A stretch of 64,000 bases of DNA from Marinobacter sp. F4216 (GTDB taxonomy: Bacteria > Pseudomonadota > Gammaproteobacteria > Pseudomonadales > Oleiphilaceae): assembly GCF_019931195.1 (NCBI RefSeq), contig NZ_JAIOUO010000003.1, positions 372,001-436,000 of the forward strand, given 5' to 3'. The notes under the pieces were generated by a model. That model had not been told where the DNA came from. It searched no databases and saw only the letters and a program-made list of their open reading frames with translations. The translations under genes and the position numbers were made by a program. This document shows, in pieces, positions 38,978 to 48,325 of this stretch. How positions within the stretch are numbered: the stretch's first letter is position 1; each line of letters begins with the position of its first letter.

Positions 38978-39016
38978 TCGCTCACGGATAGGCATCAAAC
39001 CCAAGAGACCGGCACA

Positions 39017-40987
39017 ATGCTAAAAAAACTCCTGATCGCCAACCGCGGTGAAATCGCCGTCCGGGTCATCCGCACCGCCAAGGCAATCGGCTACCGGACG
39101 GTAGCGGTCTATTCCTACGCCGATGCCAGGGCGCTCCATGTCGAGCTGGCCGACGAAGCCGTTTGCATTGGGCCTGCCCAGGTATCCGCATCGTACCTGA
39201 ACGCCGACGCCATCCTTGATGCCGCAAAAAGGACTGGCGCCGACTGCGTGCACCCCGGCTACGGATTCCTGTCCGAGAATGCCGCCTTCGCCGAAGCGTG
39301 CAAAGCACAGGGGCTGACCTTCGTTGGCCCACCCTCCGGCGCCATCGAACTGATGGGTAGCAAGCGCCGCTCCAAGATTGCCATGCAGGAAGCCGGTGTA
39401 CCCGTGGTGCCCGGCTACGAGGGCAACAACGCCAGCGATGATGAACTGGTGGCTGCCGCCGGTGATATCGGCTACCCCTTGATGATCAAGGCCTCCGCCG
39501 GTGGTGGTGGCCGGGGCATGCGCCTGGTCGAGGCCGAAGCTGACCTGCTAAGCAACATCCAACGGGCTCGATCAGAAGCCAAACAGGCCTTTGGCGACGA
39601 CGAACTGATCCTCGAAAAAGCCGTGATCGAACCCCGCCACGTGGAAATTCAGGTGTTTGCGGATCGCCATGGCAACGCCGTTTATCTGGGCGAACGGGAT
39701 TGTTCCGTGCAACGGCGACACCAGAAGGTCGTGGAGGAAGCGCCCTCCCCGTTCGTCACCCCCGAGCTTCGGGGAGCCATGGGTGAAGCGGCGGTTCAGG
39801 CCGCCAAAGCCTGCGGTTACGAGGGCGCTGGCACCGTCGAATTTCTGGTGGACAAGGACCGCAATTTCTACTTCCTCGAAATGAATACCCGGCTTCAGGT
39901 GGAGCACCCGGTGACCGAACTGATCACCGGCCAGGACCTGGTGGCCTGGCAACTGATGGTGGCCGAAGGCCGGCCTCTGCCGCTGGCTCAGGAGCAGATT
40001 GAACTGAATGGACACGCCATTGAAGTCCGCCTGTATGCCGAGGACCCGGCCAACGGCTTCACACCGCAAACCGGCCCGCTTCTGGCTTTCGAGCCCGCAC
40101 TGACCGAGGGTCTTCGTTTTGACTCGGGCGTGCGCCGTGGCGACACCATCACCCCACATTACGACCCCATGCTGGCCAAAGTCATCGCCTGGGGACCGAC
40201 CCGGGATGATGCCCGCCGCCGACTGGTGAGGGCGCTGGAGGACACCACCGTATTCGGCGTGACCACCAACCGGCATTTCCTGAGCCGGATTATCGCCAAT
40301 GACACCTTCGGTGCCGGCGAGGCGACCACGGCCTTCCTGCAACAGGCATTCAGCGACGATCCTTCGCTGAAGCCAGCGACGCCCGGCATCCGGGACCTGG
40401 CCATCGCGGCCTGCCTGCTCGACCACGACAGCAATGGCCAAAGCCCCTGGAGCAACGCCCCGGCCACCATGACACCGATCCTTCTTGAACATGATGGCCA
40501 ACCGTTCCAGCTGCTGGTCAGCCGGAGCGACTCGGGGCTGAACGTCACTTTAGGCGAAGACCAGCATTCGCTGACCATTGACAGCCTGAACAACGGGCAG
40601 GCCTGCTTCATCGACAATGGCATTCGTCAGACCTGCCAATATCACCGGCAAGGCGATTCCCTATATTTCCAACTCGACGGACAAGCCTGGCAGGTTCGGG
40701 ACATCACCCATCAGGCCGCTGCGGGAGCCCAGGGTGCTGGCACCGGCAAAGTTCAGGCCAGCATGGACGGGGCCATCGTTGATATCCTCGTCAAGCCCGA
40801 TCAGCAGGTTCAGCAGGGGGACACCTTGCTGATACTGGAAGCCATGAAAATGGAACATCCCGTCAAGGCTGATCGGGACGGCACCATCACCGACGTGCTC
40901 GTCAGCAAAGGTGCTCAGGTTAAACGCAGCCAGCTACTGGCAGAAATTGCCGACAGCACGTCGGCGAAACAGGAAGTCGAAGCATGA
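39017..40987 (+). CDS. atuF: Geranyl-CoA carboxylase biotin-carboxylase/BCCP (alpha) subunit AtuF
   Basis: A 656-residue biotin-containing subunit that works with AtuC. An N-terminal biotin carboxylase domain (LLIANRGEIAVRVIRTA, the glycine-rich ATP loop GGGGRGMR near residue 165, and EMNTRLQVEHPVTE near 290) is followed by a linker and a C-terminal biotinyl domain with EAMKM; the biotinylated residue is Lys611. Length and position fit AtuF. The same fold serves methylcrotonyl-CoA carboxylase, so the substrate is assigned by operon. The stop overlaps atuG by 4 bp. Confidence 0.93.
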   Translation: MLKKLLIANRGEIAVRVIRTAKAIGYRTVAVYSYADARALHVELADEAVCIGPAQVSASYLNADAILDAAKRTGADCVHPGYGFLSENAAFAEACKAQGLTFVGPPSGAIELMGSKRRSKIAMQEAGVPVVPGYEGNNASDDELVAAAGDIGYPLMIKASAGGGGRGMRLVEAEADLLSNIQRARSEAKQAFGDDELILEKAVIEPRHVEIQVFADRHGNAVYLGERDCSVQRRHQKVVEEAPSPFVTPELRGAMGEAAVQAAKACGYEGAGTVEFLVDKDRNFYFLEMNTRLQVEHPVTELITGQDLVAWQLMVAEGRPLPLAQEQIELNGHAIEVRLYAEDPANGFTPQTGPLLAFEPALTEGLRFDSGVRRGDTITPHYDPMLAKVIAWGPTRDDARRRLVRALEDTTVFGVTTNRHFLSRIIANDTFGAGEATTAFLQQAFSDDPSLKPATPGIRDLAIAACLLDHDSNGQSPWSNAPATMTPILLEHDGQPFQLLVSRSDSGLNVTLGEDQHSLTIDSLNNGQACFIDNGIRQTCQYHRQGDSLYFQLDGQAWQVRDITHQAAAGAQGAGTGKVQASMDGAIVDILVKPDQQVQQGDTLLILEAMKMEHPVKADRDGTITDVLVSKGAQVKRSQLLAEIADSTSAKQEVEA

Positions 40988-41811
40988 CCACACTGGAAAA
41001 GAAAACCATCTTTATCACCGGCGGCAGCCGGGGCATCGGCCGTGCCATTGCGCTGGCCTGCGCCAGACAGGGCGCCAACGTTGTCATCGCGGCCAAGACC
41101 GACACGCCACACCCGAAACTGCCGGGCACCATTCATACCGTGGCTGACGAGATCCGAGCCGCCGGCGGGCAGGCCCTGCCACTGGTGCTGGACGTTCGGG
41201 ATGAAAACCTCGTTCGACAGCGCATGGACGAAGCCGCCGAGTATTTTGGCGGCCTGGATGCGCTGATCAACAACGCCGGCGCCATCCGCCTTTCCGGTGT
41301 GGAGAAGCTCAAGGTGAGCCGCTACGACCTGATGCATCAGGTAAATGCCCGGGCCACACTCGTTTGCAGTCAGGCCGCCCTGCCCCACCTGAAAGCCTCA
41401 GACCGGCCCCATATCCTGAGCCTCTCGCCGCCACTGAACCTGGACCCGAAGTGGTTTGCCCACTACGGCCCCTACACCAGCACCAAGTACGCCATGACCA
41501 TGATGAGCATAGGCATGGCCCAGGAGTTCCGGCGCTACGGCATTGCCGTGAATACCCTGTGGCCCAAAACCCTGATCGCCACCGCCGCTGTCGAGTTTGA
41601 AGCCGGTGGACCACAGATGCTGGCCAAAGGCCGGAAGCCGGACATCATGGCGGATGCCGCCGTCAGCATCCTCAAGCGCCCGGCCAGCGAACTGACCGGC
41701 CAGAATCTCATAGACGAGGAGATACTTCGACAGGACGGCGTGACCGACTTCGAGGCCTACCGATACCAGCCAGGGGACAGTCCGCTGATGACAGACCTGT
41801 TTGTTGAATAG
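40984..41811 (+). CDS. atuG: AtuG, short-chain dehydrogenase/reductase family
   Basis: A 275-residue SDR coupled to atuF (ATGA overlap). TGGSRGIGR binds the cofactor, NNAG follows, and YTSTKYAM supplies an intact Tyr-x3-Lys site, unlike AtuB. The SLSPPLNLDPKW region and general layout resemble HSDL2-type SDRs. In P. aeruginosa AtuG is considered a dehydrogenase of terpenol or hydroxyacyl-CoA intermediates; the exact substrate is not fixed by sequence. Confidence 0.9.
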   Translation: MTTLEKKTIFITGGSRGIGRAIALACARQGANVVIAAKTDTPHPKLPGTIHTVADEIRAAGGQALPLVLDVRDENLVRQRMDEAAEYFGGLDALINNAGAIRLSGVEKLKVSRYDLMHQVNARATLVCSQAALPHLKASDRPHILSLSPPLNLDPKWFAHYGPYTSTKYAMTMMSIGMAQEFRRYGIAVNTLWPKTLIATAAVEFEAGGPQMLAKGRKPDIMADAAVSILKRPASELTGQNLIDEEILRQDGVTDFEAYRYQPGDSPLMTDLFVE

Positions 41812-41869
41812 CCGGCAGCAAACACAAACCAGAATCCAGACAACAACACTCGCCATCACGGACCCGATC

Positions 41870-43699
41870 ATGAGTAGCAACAACGTATCCGCACTGGACA
41901 TCGCCCGGAGCCTTCCGGCCGTCCTGCGCCGTTTTCCGTCTATCGCCCGGGGTTATTACTACTACGCCGTCAAAAACGACAAAAAGGAGCTGACCCTCGG
42001 CACCCTGATTGAACGCAACGCGGAACGTTATGGCGAGCGCCCCGCCATTTATTTCGACGACACAACCATTACCTGGCGTGAATTCGACCGCTGGGCGAAC
42101 CGAATCGCCCAGTATTTTATGCATCAGGGCCTCACCAAGGGTGACGCCATCGCGGTTTTTCTGGAGAACCGTCCGGAACTGCTCGCCGTGGTCGCCGGCG
42201 CGGCCAAACTCGGAATCGCCTGCGCCATGGTCAACACTTCCCAGCGTGGCAAGGTACTGGCGCACAGCATCAACCTGATCCAACCCCAGATGGTGGTTGT
42301 CGGGGAAGAACTTGTGGAGGCATTCGCGGACGTAAAAGACAGCGTCCAGACGCGGCACTCTCATCCGTTCCTGTTTATGGCGGACGCCAATACACTTGGC
42401 ACCTTCGGTGATGCGCCGGACGGCTATATCAATCTGGCGGAAGCGGTGAGCCGCTTCAACAGCAACCGCCCCGAACTCACCAACCCGCCCCGGATGGGTG
42501 ACACTGCCATCTACCTGTTCACCTCCGGCACCACTGGCCTGCCCAAGGCAGCGCCCGGTTCCCATCGCAAGTTCATCAAGGCCTATGGCGGCTTTGGCCA
42601 CATGTCCCTTGCCATGAAACCCGAGGATGTTCTCTACTGCACCCTACCTCTGTATCACGGCACCGCTTTGCTGGTGTGCTGGGGTTCGGTGATGGCAGGT
42701 GGGTCGGCCATCGCCATCCGCCGGAAATTCTCCGCCAGCGCGTTCTGGGATGATGTACGGCGATACCACGCCACCACCTTCGGCTACGTGGGGGAACTCT
42801 GCCGCTATCTGCTCAATCAGCCGGCCAGCGACCAGGACCGCAACCACAGCCTGAAAAAAATGATTGGCAACGGCTTGCGTCCTTCCATCTGGCGGGAGTT
42901 CAAAGACCGCTTCGGTATCGAAACCGTGGCCGAGCTCTACGCCTCCAGCGAGGGCAACATCGGCTTCAGCAACTTCCTGAACCTGGACAACACGGTTGGC
43001 TTTTCCACAGCCCCGTACAAGCTGGTGAAATTCCACGACGGAACCCGCGATCCCGTGCGCAACAGCAAGGGCAGGCTGGAAGAAGTCACCAGGGGCGAGC
43101 CCGGCCTGCTGATCGGCGAAATCACCAAGAAGTGGTCCTTTGAGGGCTATACCCAAAAGGACGCTACGGAAAAATCCATTCTTCGGGATGCCTTCAAGAA
43201 GGGCGACGCCTGGTTCAATACCGGCGATGTCCTGCGGGAAATCGGGTGCGGCCACCTGCAGTTCGTTGATCGCATGGGGGACACCTACCGCTGGAAAGGG
43301 GAAAACGTGTCCACCAACGAAGTGGAGAACATCATCGACGGCTCCGGCATGGTGGAAGAGGCCATCGTCTACGGCGTGGAAATCCCCAACACCAATGGCA
43401 AGGCCGGCATGGTGACCCTGGTTCCCCGCAGTAATGGCCACCCGTTCGACATCAACAAACTACTCGGTTATCTGCAGTCTAACCTGCCCGCCTACGCCGT
43501 CCCGGTGTTTGTTCGTGTCACGAACGCCATCGAAAAAACCGGCACCTTCAAGTACCGCAAGGTCGACATCCAGAAACAGGCGTATTCAACCGACAAGCTG
43601 GAAGACGAAGTCTACGTCTGGCTGCCCAAGAGCACCGAGTACACACGCGTGACGCCTGAACTGGAACAGCAGATCAACGCGGGCGACGTGCGTTTCTGA
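41870..43699 (+). CDS. atuH: AtuH, long/very-long-chain acyl-CoA synthetase
   Basis: A 609-residue AMP-binding enzyme of the FATP / very-long-chain acyl-CoA synthetase branch. It is predicted to activate the terpenoid acid (citronellate/geranate) to its CoA ester. The adenylate motif is YLFTSGTTGLPKAA, and the second motif region is DRMGDTYRWKGENVSTNEVE. The start at 41870 gives a normal N-terminus; the longer frame overlaps atuG. It is the last gene of the cluster, followed by a convergent oxidoreductase. Confidence 0.9.
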   Translation: MSSNNVSALDIARSLPAVLRRFPSIARGYYYYAVKNDKKELTLGTLIERNAERYGERPAIYFDDTTITWREFDRWANRIAQYFMHQGLTKGDAIAVFLENRPELLAVVAGAAKLGIACAMVNTSQRGKVLAHSINLIQPQMVVVGEELVEAFADVKDSVQTRHSHPFLFMADANTLGTFGDAPDGYINLAEAVSRFNSNRPELTNPPRMGDTAIYLFTSGTTGLPKAAPGSHRKFIKAYGGFGHMSLAMKPEDVLYCTLPLYHGTALLVCWGSVMAGGSAIAIRRKFSASAFWDDVRRYHATTFGYVGELCRYLLNQPASDQDRNHSLKKMIGNGLRPSIWREFKDRFGIETVAELYASSEGNIGFSNFLNLDNTVGFSTAPYKLVKFHDGTRDPVRNSKGRLEEVTRGEPGLLIGEITKKWSFEGYTQKDATEKSILRDAFKKGDAWFNTGDVLREIGCGHLQFVDRMGDTYRWKGENVSTNEVENIIDGSGMVEEAIVYGVEIPNTNGKAGMVTLVPRSNGHPFDINKLLGYLQSNLPAYAVPVFVRVTNAIEKTGTFKYRKVDIQKQAYSTDKLEDEVYVWLPKSTEYTRVTPELEQQINAGDVRF

Positions 43700-43702
43700 C
43701 AG

Positions 43703-43734
43703 AAAAAAGCGGGTGACCTTCCAGGCCTCCCGCT
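43703..43734 (-). terminator. Intrinsic terminator of the quinone oxidoreductase gene
   Basis: On the minus strand AGCGGG pairs with CCCGCT around an imperfect inner stem and is followed directly by six T residues. It lies between the convergent atuH and qor-like genes and mainly serves the minus strand. Confidence 0.65.
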
Positions 43735-43799
43735 CGCTCTTCCTGTTCCCACCAATACTCCGAGAGGCGCGACGGTTATTCGGTCGCTAAAACCGACGG

Positions 43800-44783
43800 T
43801 CAGTCTTTTGCCACCCGCAAAACAATTTTCCCGGTGGCACGACGCTCGGTGAGGGTGTTGAGTGCCCGGGCATAGTCTTCAAACTCAAAGACTTCGCTGA
43901 TTTTCGGGTCAATCTTGCCCTCTGCAAACAGCTGCATCAGGTCCATCATATTCCTGGCGCTGGCTTCCGGTTCGCGCTGGGTGAAGCTGCCCCAGAACAC
44001 GCCAACCAATGAGCAGCCTTTCAGCAGCGTAAGGTTGGCCGGAACCTTGGGGATATCGCCGGCAGCGAAACCAATCACCAGATGACGGCCGTTCCAGCCC
44101 ATAGCGCGCAGCGCCTGTTCGGTGAAATCACCACCCACCGGATCGTAGACCACATCCACACCTTTGCTGCGGGTCAGTTTTTTGACCGCGTCTTTGAGAG
44201 GTTCTTCGGTGTAATTGATCAGCTCATCGGCACCGGCCTCTTTGGCTACTGTAAGCTTTTCATCGGTGCTGGCCGCAGCAATCACCTTCGCACCCATGGC
44301 CTTGCCGAGTTCCACGGCGGCCAGACCCACGCCCCCGCTGGCGCCCAGCACCAGCAGACTCTCGCCCGGCTGGATGTTGGCGCGCTGCTTAAGCGCATAA
44401 TATGAAGTCCCGTAAACCATCATGAAGGCCGCGGCTTTTTCATCCGACATGCTGTCGGGAACCGGCAACAGGTTCTGCTCGGGAACGATCACTTCCTCGG
44501 CAAAGGCGCCGTAACCGGTGAGTCCGGCGACCCGATCACCTGGTTTGTAGCGGGTCACCTTGTCGCCCACCTCGATTACTTCGCCTGCGAGTTCGCCACC
44601 CGGAGAAAACGGCAAGGACGGCTTGAGCTGGTACTTATCCTCGATAATCAGGGTGTCCGGGAAGTTCAGGCCGGCGGCCTTCACCCGAACCTTAACGCCG
44701 CGCCCTTTCACTTCCGGGCTGGCAATATCCTCGATGACCAGTTGTTCCGCAGGACCGTGTTCCTTGCAGAGGATGGCTTTCAT
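43800..44783 (-). CDS. NADPH:quinone oxidoreductase family protein (zinc-free MDR)
   Basis: A 327-residue medium-chain dehydrogenase/reductase of the quinone oxidoreductase branch: AAGLNFPDTL, GGELAGEVIEVG, VLGASGGVGLAAVELGKAMGA for NADPH, and no zinc-binding cysteine cluster. It reduces quinones or enones. ATG 44783 (MKAILCKEHGP) is the family start; the upstream frame is not needed. Convergent with the terpene cluster, so not part of that operon, although an enone reductase could help there (speculation). Confidence 0.9.
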   Translation of the reverse strand: MKAILCKEHGPAEQLVIEDIASPEVKGRGVKVRVKAAGLNFPDTLIIEDKYQLKPSLPFSPGGELAGEVIEVGDKVTRYKPGDRVAGLTGYGAFAEEVIVPEQNLLPVPDSMSDEKAAAFMMVYGTSYYALKQRANIQPGESLLVLGASGGVGLAAVELGKAMGAKVIAAASTDEKLTVAKEAGADELINYTEEPLKDAVKKLTRSKGVDVVYDPVGGDFTEQALRAMGWNGRHLVIGFAAGDIPKVPANLTLLKGCSLVGVFWGSFTQREPEASARNMMDLMQLFAEGKIDPKISEVFEFEDYARALNTLTERRATGKIVLRVAKD

Positions 44784-44917
44784 GGCAACTCCTGTAGCAG
44801 CGATAATGATGGGAAAGCGAGCTTCCCTTCCAAGCAATGCCGGTCACGCTAAACCGAGTCAGGCCATGAAGCAACTGAAGCAAACTTATCTATCCCGATA
44901 AATGCTATTTATGGAGA

Positions 44918-45487
44918 TTACAGACTGGCTCCGGTCGCAACGAGCCCACCAATGACACAGGCCGCCGCCAGGATCAGTCCGCCGATCATCGCCGGCGACA
45001 GGACGCGAGCTTGCGGCTGAGCCCTTGTCTCCGCCTCGTCGTGATTAACCAGTTTCTGGTCGCCCCTGGAGCTACGAATCAACTGGATCATCGCTTCGCA
45101 CATGGATGCATCAAACGACGCCGGAGCAAACTCACGGAGCCCATATCGGTTCAGGAGTTGCTGGACGTCGGCGGACAAAGGAACGTACTTCATCGACCAG
45201 TCGGTGAATGTCGTTTTCTCCAGAGGCCCCTCAATCAACGTCACCACATCCCGGTGTCTGGGGTCCGCCTTGATCCGCTGGTAGAGCGCAAGCACTGCCT
45301 CCTTTTCACCTTCGAGATACTGGAAGAACCGGTTGTCGCCGTAATACAGCCCGCCCACGAGCTGCCTCTTCACATTGTTTCGGCGGGACTCCATCAGAAT
45401 CCGGGCAACATGGGGCTCGATACCGCGCTTGACGGGCTCGGCCTTGAACGTGGCAGTGCTGGCGTAGGCCAGACGCATCAATGGCAT
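44918..45487 (-). CDS. BLUF-domain blue-light sensor with C-terminal membrane anchor
   Basis: A 189-residue protein. The BLUF domain occupies about residues 1-110 and keeps the flavin-site residues: Tyr8 (RLAYAS), Asn38 (RRNNVKRQ), Gln56 (FFQYLEG) and the W-S-M segment (TDWSMKYV). A linker and a hydrophobic C-terminal helix (MIGGLILAAACVIGGLVATG, residues 165-185) follow, suggesting a membrane-attached photosensor. About six extra residues lie between the Tyr and Asn compared with short BLUF proteins. TAAGGAG precedes the ATG at 45487. No output domain is fused; a partner is unknown. Confidence 0.88.
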   Translation of the reverse strand: MPLMRLAYASTATFKAEPVKRGIEPHVARILMESRRNNVKRQLVGGLYYGDNRFFQYLEGEKEAVLALYQRIKADPRHRDVVTLIEGPLEKTTFTDWSMKYVPLSADVQQLLNRYGLREFAPASFDASMCEAMIQLIRSSRGDQKLVNHDEAETRAQPQARVLSPAMIGGLILAAACVIGGLVATGASL

Positions 45488-45658
45488 GACAATCTCCTTA
45501 CCGCTTAACAGGTAGACAAGCGCAGGTGTACGGAGACAACTGCGCCGGTGGATCACTGCACGCTGGGGTTCCGGAGGGCGGGTGAATCGGGCGCGGTTTT
45601 TCGCTATGCTTCGGCGCGCTTGCCTTACGGCGTTTGTCCCACTCCCCAGGTGAACGCG

Positions 45659-46276
45659 ATGGTCGATATCATCTACCTGCTTGAAATGACTGGAATTGTG
45701 GCTTTTGCGATATCAGGCATGATTGTCGCGTGGGCAAAGAACATGGATCCGGTGGGCATCTTCACCATCGGGTTCGTGACCGCCCTCGGTGGCGGAACCC
45801 TGCGGGACCTGATGATGGACAACCATCCCCTGTACTGGATGAAGCATCAGGAACTGCCGATCCTGATCCTGTGCATAGCCGTCGTGTTCAGTTACTGGAA
45901 CCGGGCCCACAGGATTCGAGAATCCCGCATTGTGTTACCGGACGCCATCGGGCTTGGCATTTTTTCGATTCTGGGCGCCCAGCTGGCCCTGGACCTGGGG
46001 CACTCGCTGTTCATTGCCTCCCTGCTGGGTGTGATGACCGGCACCTTCGGAGGTGCCCTGCGCGACACCCTGTGCAACGAGGTGCCCTATATCTTCCGGA
46101 AAGATCAGATCTACGCCTCCATTTCCTTTGCCGGCTGCTGGGTTTACTTTGCCTGCCACTGGCTACTGGACAGCGAGGTCACAGCGCTGACCGTCGGACT
46201 GCTTTTTATCGTCATCGTCCGGATGGCCGCCGTCCGTTTCGACATCCGCCTGCAGCGGGATCCATTCCAGAAGTGA
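45659..46276 (+). CDS. TRIC-type cation channel family membrane protein (UPF0126)
   Basis: A 205-residue protein with about seven membrane helices and the duplicated glycine-rich TRIC signature: FVTALGGGTLRDLMM in the first half and GTFGGALRDTLCNE in the second. Bacterial homologues form trimeric cation-permeable channels; physiological role is open. The start is placed at MVDIIYLLE because the upstream part of the frame is not membrane-like. Divergent from the BLUF gene across about 170 bp. Confidence 0.9.
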   Translation: MVDIIYLLEMTGIVAFAISGMIVAWAKNMDPVGIFTIGFVTALGGGTLRDLMMDNHPLYWMKHQELPILILCIAVVFSYWNRAHRIRESRIVLPDAIGLGIFSILGAQLALDLGHSLFIASLLGVMTGTFGGALRDTLCNEVPYIFRKDQIYASISFAGCWVYFACHWLLDSEVTALTVGLLFIVIVRMAAVRFDIRLQRDPFQK

Positions 46277-46429
46277 GCAAACACTTTTTTACGAACACAG
46301 GCCAATCCTGACTTGGCCTGAGAGCCCTCAGCCGGTAAGATTACCGCCTTTTCATCTAAGCCGTTTTGTCCATCCAAAACACACGCTTCAATTCCAACCT
46401 TCAGCAATCCCAAGAGGCAGACACCCGTC

Positions 46430-47728
46430 ATGCTTGAACGACTGTTCCAACTTCAGGCCCACGGCACTGATATTCGCAAAGAAGTGATCGCGGGCATCAC
46501 CACCTTCCTGACCATGGCCTACATCATCGTGGTCAACCCGAGCATCCTGTCCGCCACCGGCATGGATTTCGGTGCCGTATTCGTGGCGACCTGTATCGCA
46601 GCCGCCATCGGCACCCTGATCATGGGCCTCTGGGCCAATTACCCGATTGCCCTGGCACCGGGCATGGGCCTGAATGCGTTTTTCTCGTTCACTGTGGTTG
46701 GCAGTATGGGCTACAGCTGGCAGGTGGCACTGGGTGCGGTATTCCTGTCTGGCTTGATCTTCTTCCTGCTGAGCATCTTCAAGGTCCGTGAGTGGATCAT
46801 TAACAGCATCCCCATGTCCCTTCGCTTCGGCATCTCCGCCGGTATCGGTTTCTTCCTGGCGCTGATTGCCCTGAAGAACGCCGGTATCGTGGTTGATCAT
46901 CCAGCTACCCTGGTGGGCCTGGGCGACATCAAAGTGGCTGAGAGCCTGCTGTTCTTCGGTGGCTTCGTACTGATCTGCGCGCTGTCGTTCCGCCAGATCA
47001 CCGGTGCCGTCATGATCGGTATCATCGCGGTCACTGCCATTGCCATGATGCTCGGCATGGTGGAGTACAACGGATTCATGTCTGCTCCGCCGAGCCTGGC
47101 TCCGACCTTCATGGAACTGGACATTGCCGGTGCCCTGAACGTGGGCATGATCAGCGTTGTCTTTGCCTTCCTGTTTGTTGACCTGTTCGACACCTCCGGC
47201 ACCCTGATTGGCGCAGCCCAGCGCGGCGGCCTGCTGGACAAAGACGGCAAACTGCCCCGCCTTGGCCGTGCCCTGATGTCAGACTCTGTCGCCACCATGT
47301 CTGGTGCCGCACTGGGTACGTCCACAACTACCAGTTACATTGAGTCTACCGCCGGTATCTCCGCCGGTGGCCGCACGGGATTAACGGCCGTGGTGGTTGC
47401 GGTGCTCTTCCTGGCGTGCCTGCTGCTGTCACCGATTGCCAGCATCATTCCGGCCTACGCTACCGCCCCCGCTTTGCTCTACGTTGCCGTGCTGATGACC
47501 GGTGGCCTTAAGCTCGTGGACTGGGATGACATCACGGATGCCGCGCCTGCGGTGGTGACCGCCCTGATGATGCCGCTGACCTTCTCCATCGCCAACGGCA
47601 TCGCCTTCGGGTTTATCACCTACGCTATTGTGAAGGCGCTCAGCGGTCGCTGGTCCGACCTGAACCCGAGTGTCGTGATTATTGCCATTGTCTTTGTGCT
47701 GAAATTCATTTTCCTGGGCGGGGAATAA
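46430..47728 (+). CDS. NCS2-family purine permease (AzgA-like)
   Basis: A 432-residue transporter with 12-14 helices of the AzgA-type branch of NCS2, which import adenine, guanine or hypoxanthine with protons. Signature stretches are GITTFLTMAYIIVVNPSIL, ALAPGMGLNAFF, FVDLFDTSGTLIG and GTSTTTSYIESTAGI. It lies 30 bp upstream of apt on the same strand, which supports adenine as one substrate: uptake followed by salvage. Confidence 0.93.
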   Translation: MLERLFQLQAHGTDIRKEVIAGITTFLTMAYIIVVNPSILSATGMDFGAVFVATCIAAAIGTLIMGLWANYPIALAPGMGLNAFFSFTVVGSMGYSWQVALGAVFLSGLIFFLLSIFKVREWIINSIPMSLRFGISAGIGFFLALIALKNAGIVVDHPATLVGLGDIKVAESLLFFGGFVLICALSFRQITGAVMIGIIAVTAIAMMLGMVEYNGFMSAPPSLAPTFMELDIAGALNVGMISVVFAFLFVDLFDTSGTLIGAAQRGGLLDKDGKLPRLGRALMSDSVATMSGAALGTSTTTSYIESTAGISAGGRTGLTAVVVAVLFLACLLLSPIASIIPAYATAPALLYVAVLMTGGLKLVDWDDITDAAPAVVTALMMPLTFSIANGIAFGFITYAIVKALSGRWSDLNPSVVIIAIVFVLKFIFLGGE

Positions 47729-47758
47729 ACCCCGTCCATTGAGTTAACCGGATCTGTC

Positions 47759-48301
47759 ATGGACTATTTTTCGGAAAGCATTAAACAAGCCATCCGGACC
47801 GTTCCGGACTGGCCCAAACCCGGTGTTGCCTTTCGTGACATCACCACGGTTTTGCAGGACAAGACGGCATTCCGCAAGCTGATCGACGCCTTCGTCCACC
47901 GCTACCACGGCCAGAAAATCGATGCCGTCGCAGCGGTCGACGCCCGGGGCTTCATCATCGGCTCTGCCCTGGCCTATGAGCTGAATGCGTCTCTGGTTCT
48001 GGTCCGCAAGAAAGGCAAGCTGCCTTTCGACACCCTGGTGGAAGACTACGAACTTGAATACGGCACCGCCTCTGTCGAACTGCACAAGGATGCCTTCAAG
48101 TCCGGCGACAAAGTGGTCCTGGTGGATGACCTGATCGCCACCGGCGGCACCATGCTGGCAGCCACCCGGCTGATTCGCCGGATCGGCGCCGAAATCGTCG
48201 AAGTGGCTGCCATGATCGACCTGCCAGACCTCGGCGGCTCCAGCAAGCTTCAGGAAGAGGGACTTCAGGTATACACTGTCTGTTCATTTGAAGGGGAATA
48301 A
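47759..48301 (+). CDS. apt: Adenine phosphoribosyltransferase
   Basis: Adenine + PRPP to AMP, purine salvage. 180 residues, usual length. The PRPP-binding loop is [17 protein letters not shown], preceded by [17 protein letters not shown], both typical of Apt. Probably one transcript with the upstream permease and perhaps the downstream FAH-family gene (24 bp gap). Confidence 0.96.
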   Translation: MDYFSESIKQAIRTVPDWPKPGVAFRDITTVLQDKTAFRKLIDAFVHRYHGQKIDAVAAVDARGFIIGSALAYELNASLVLVRKKGKLPFDTLVEDYELEYGTASVELHKDAFKSGDKVVLVDDLIATGGTMLAATRLIRRIGAEIVEVAAMIDLPDLGGSSKLQEEGLQVYTVCSFEGE

Positions 48302-48325
48302 TTCCGGAACACACAGGAGGCGGCC

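Noticed and set aside
35041..40987. Alternative reading of the carboxylase genes as methylcrotonyl-CoA carboxylase (leucine degradation)
   Set aside because: The gene order with atuR, atuA and atuH, the lack of isovaleryl-CoA dehydrogenase and HMG-CoA lyase genes nearby, and the HGNATAGGAYQPGLSDY motif favour geranyl-CoA carboxylase.
46277..46429. Possible purine riboswitch upstream of the purine permease
   Set aside because: The only clear structure is an 8-bp hairpin (46298-46320) that more likely belongs to the end of the previous transcript; no purine-riboswitch three-way core is visible.
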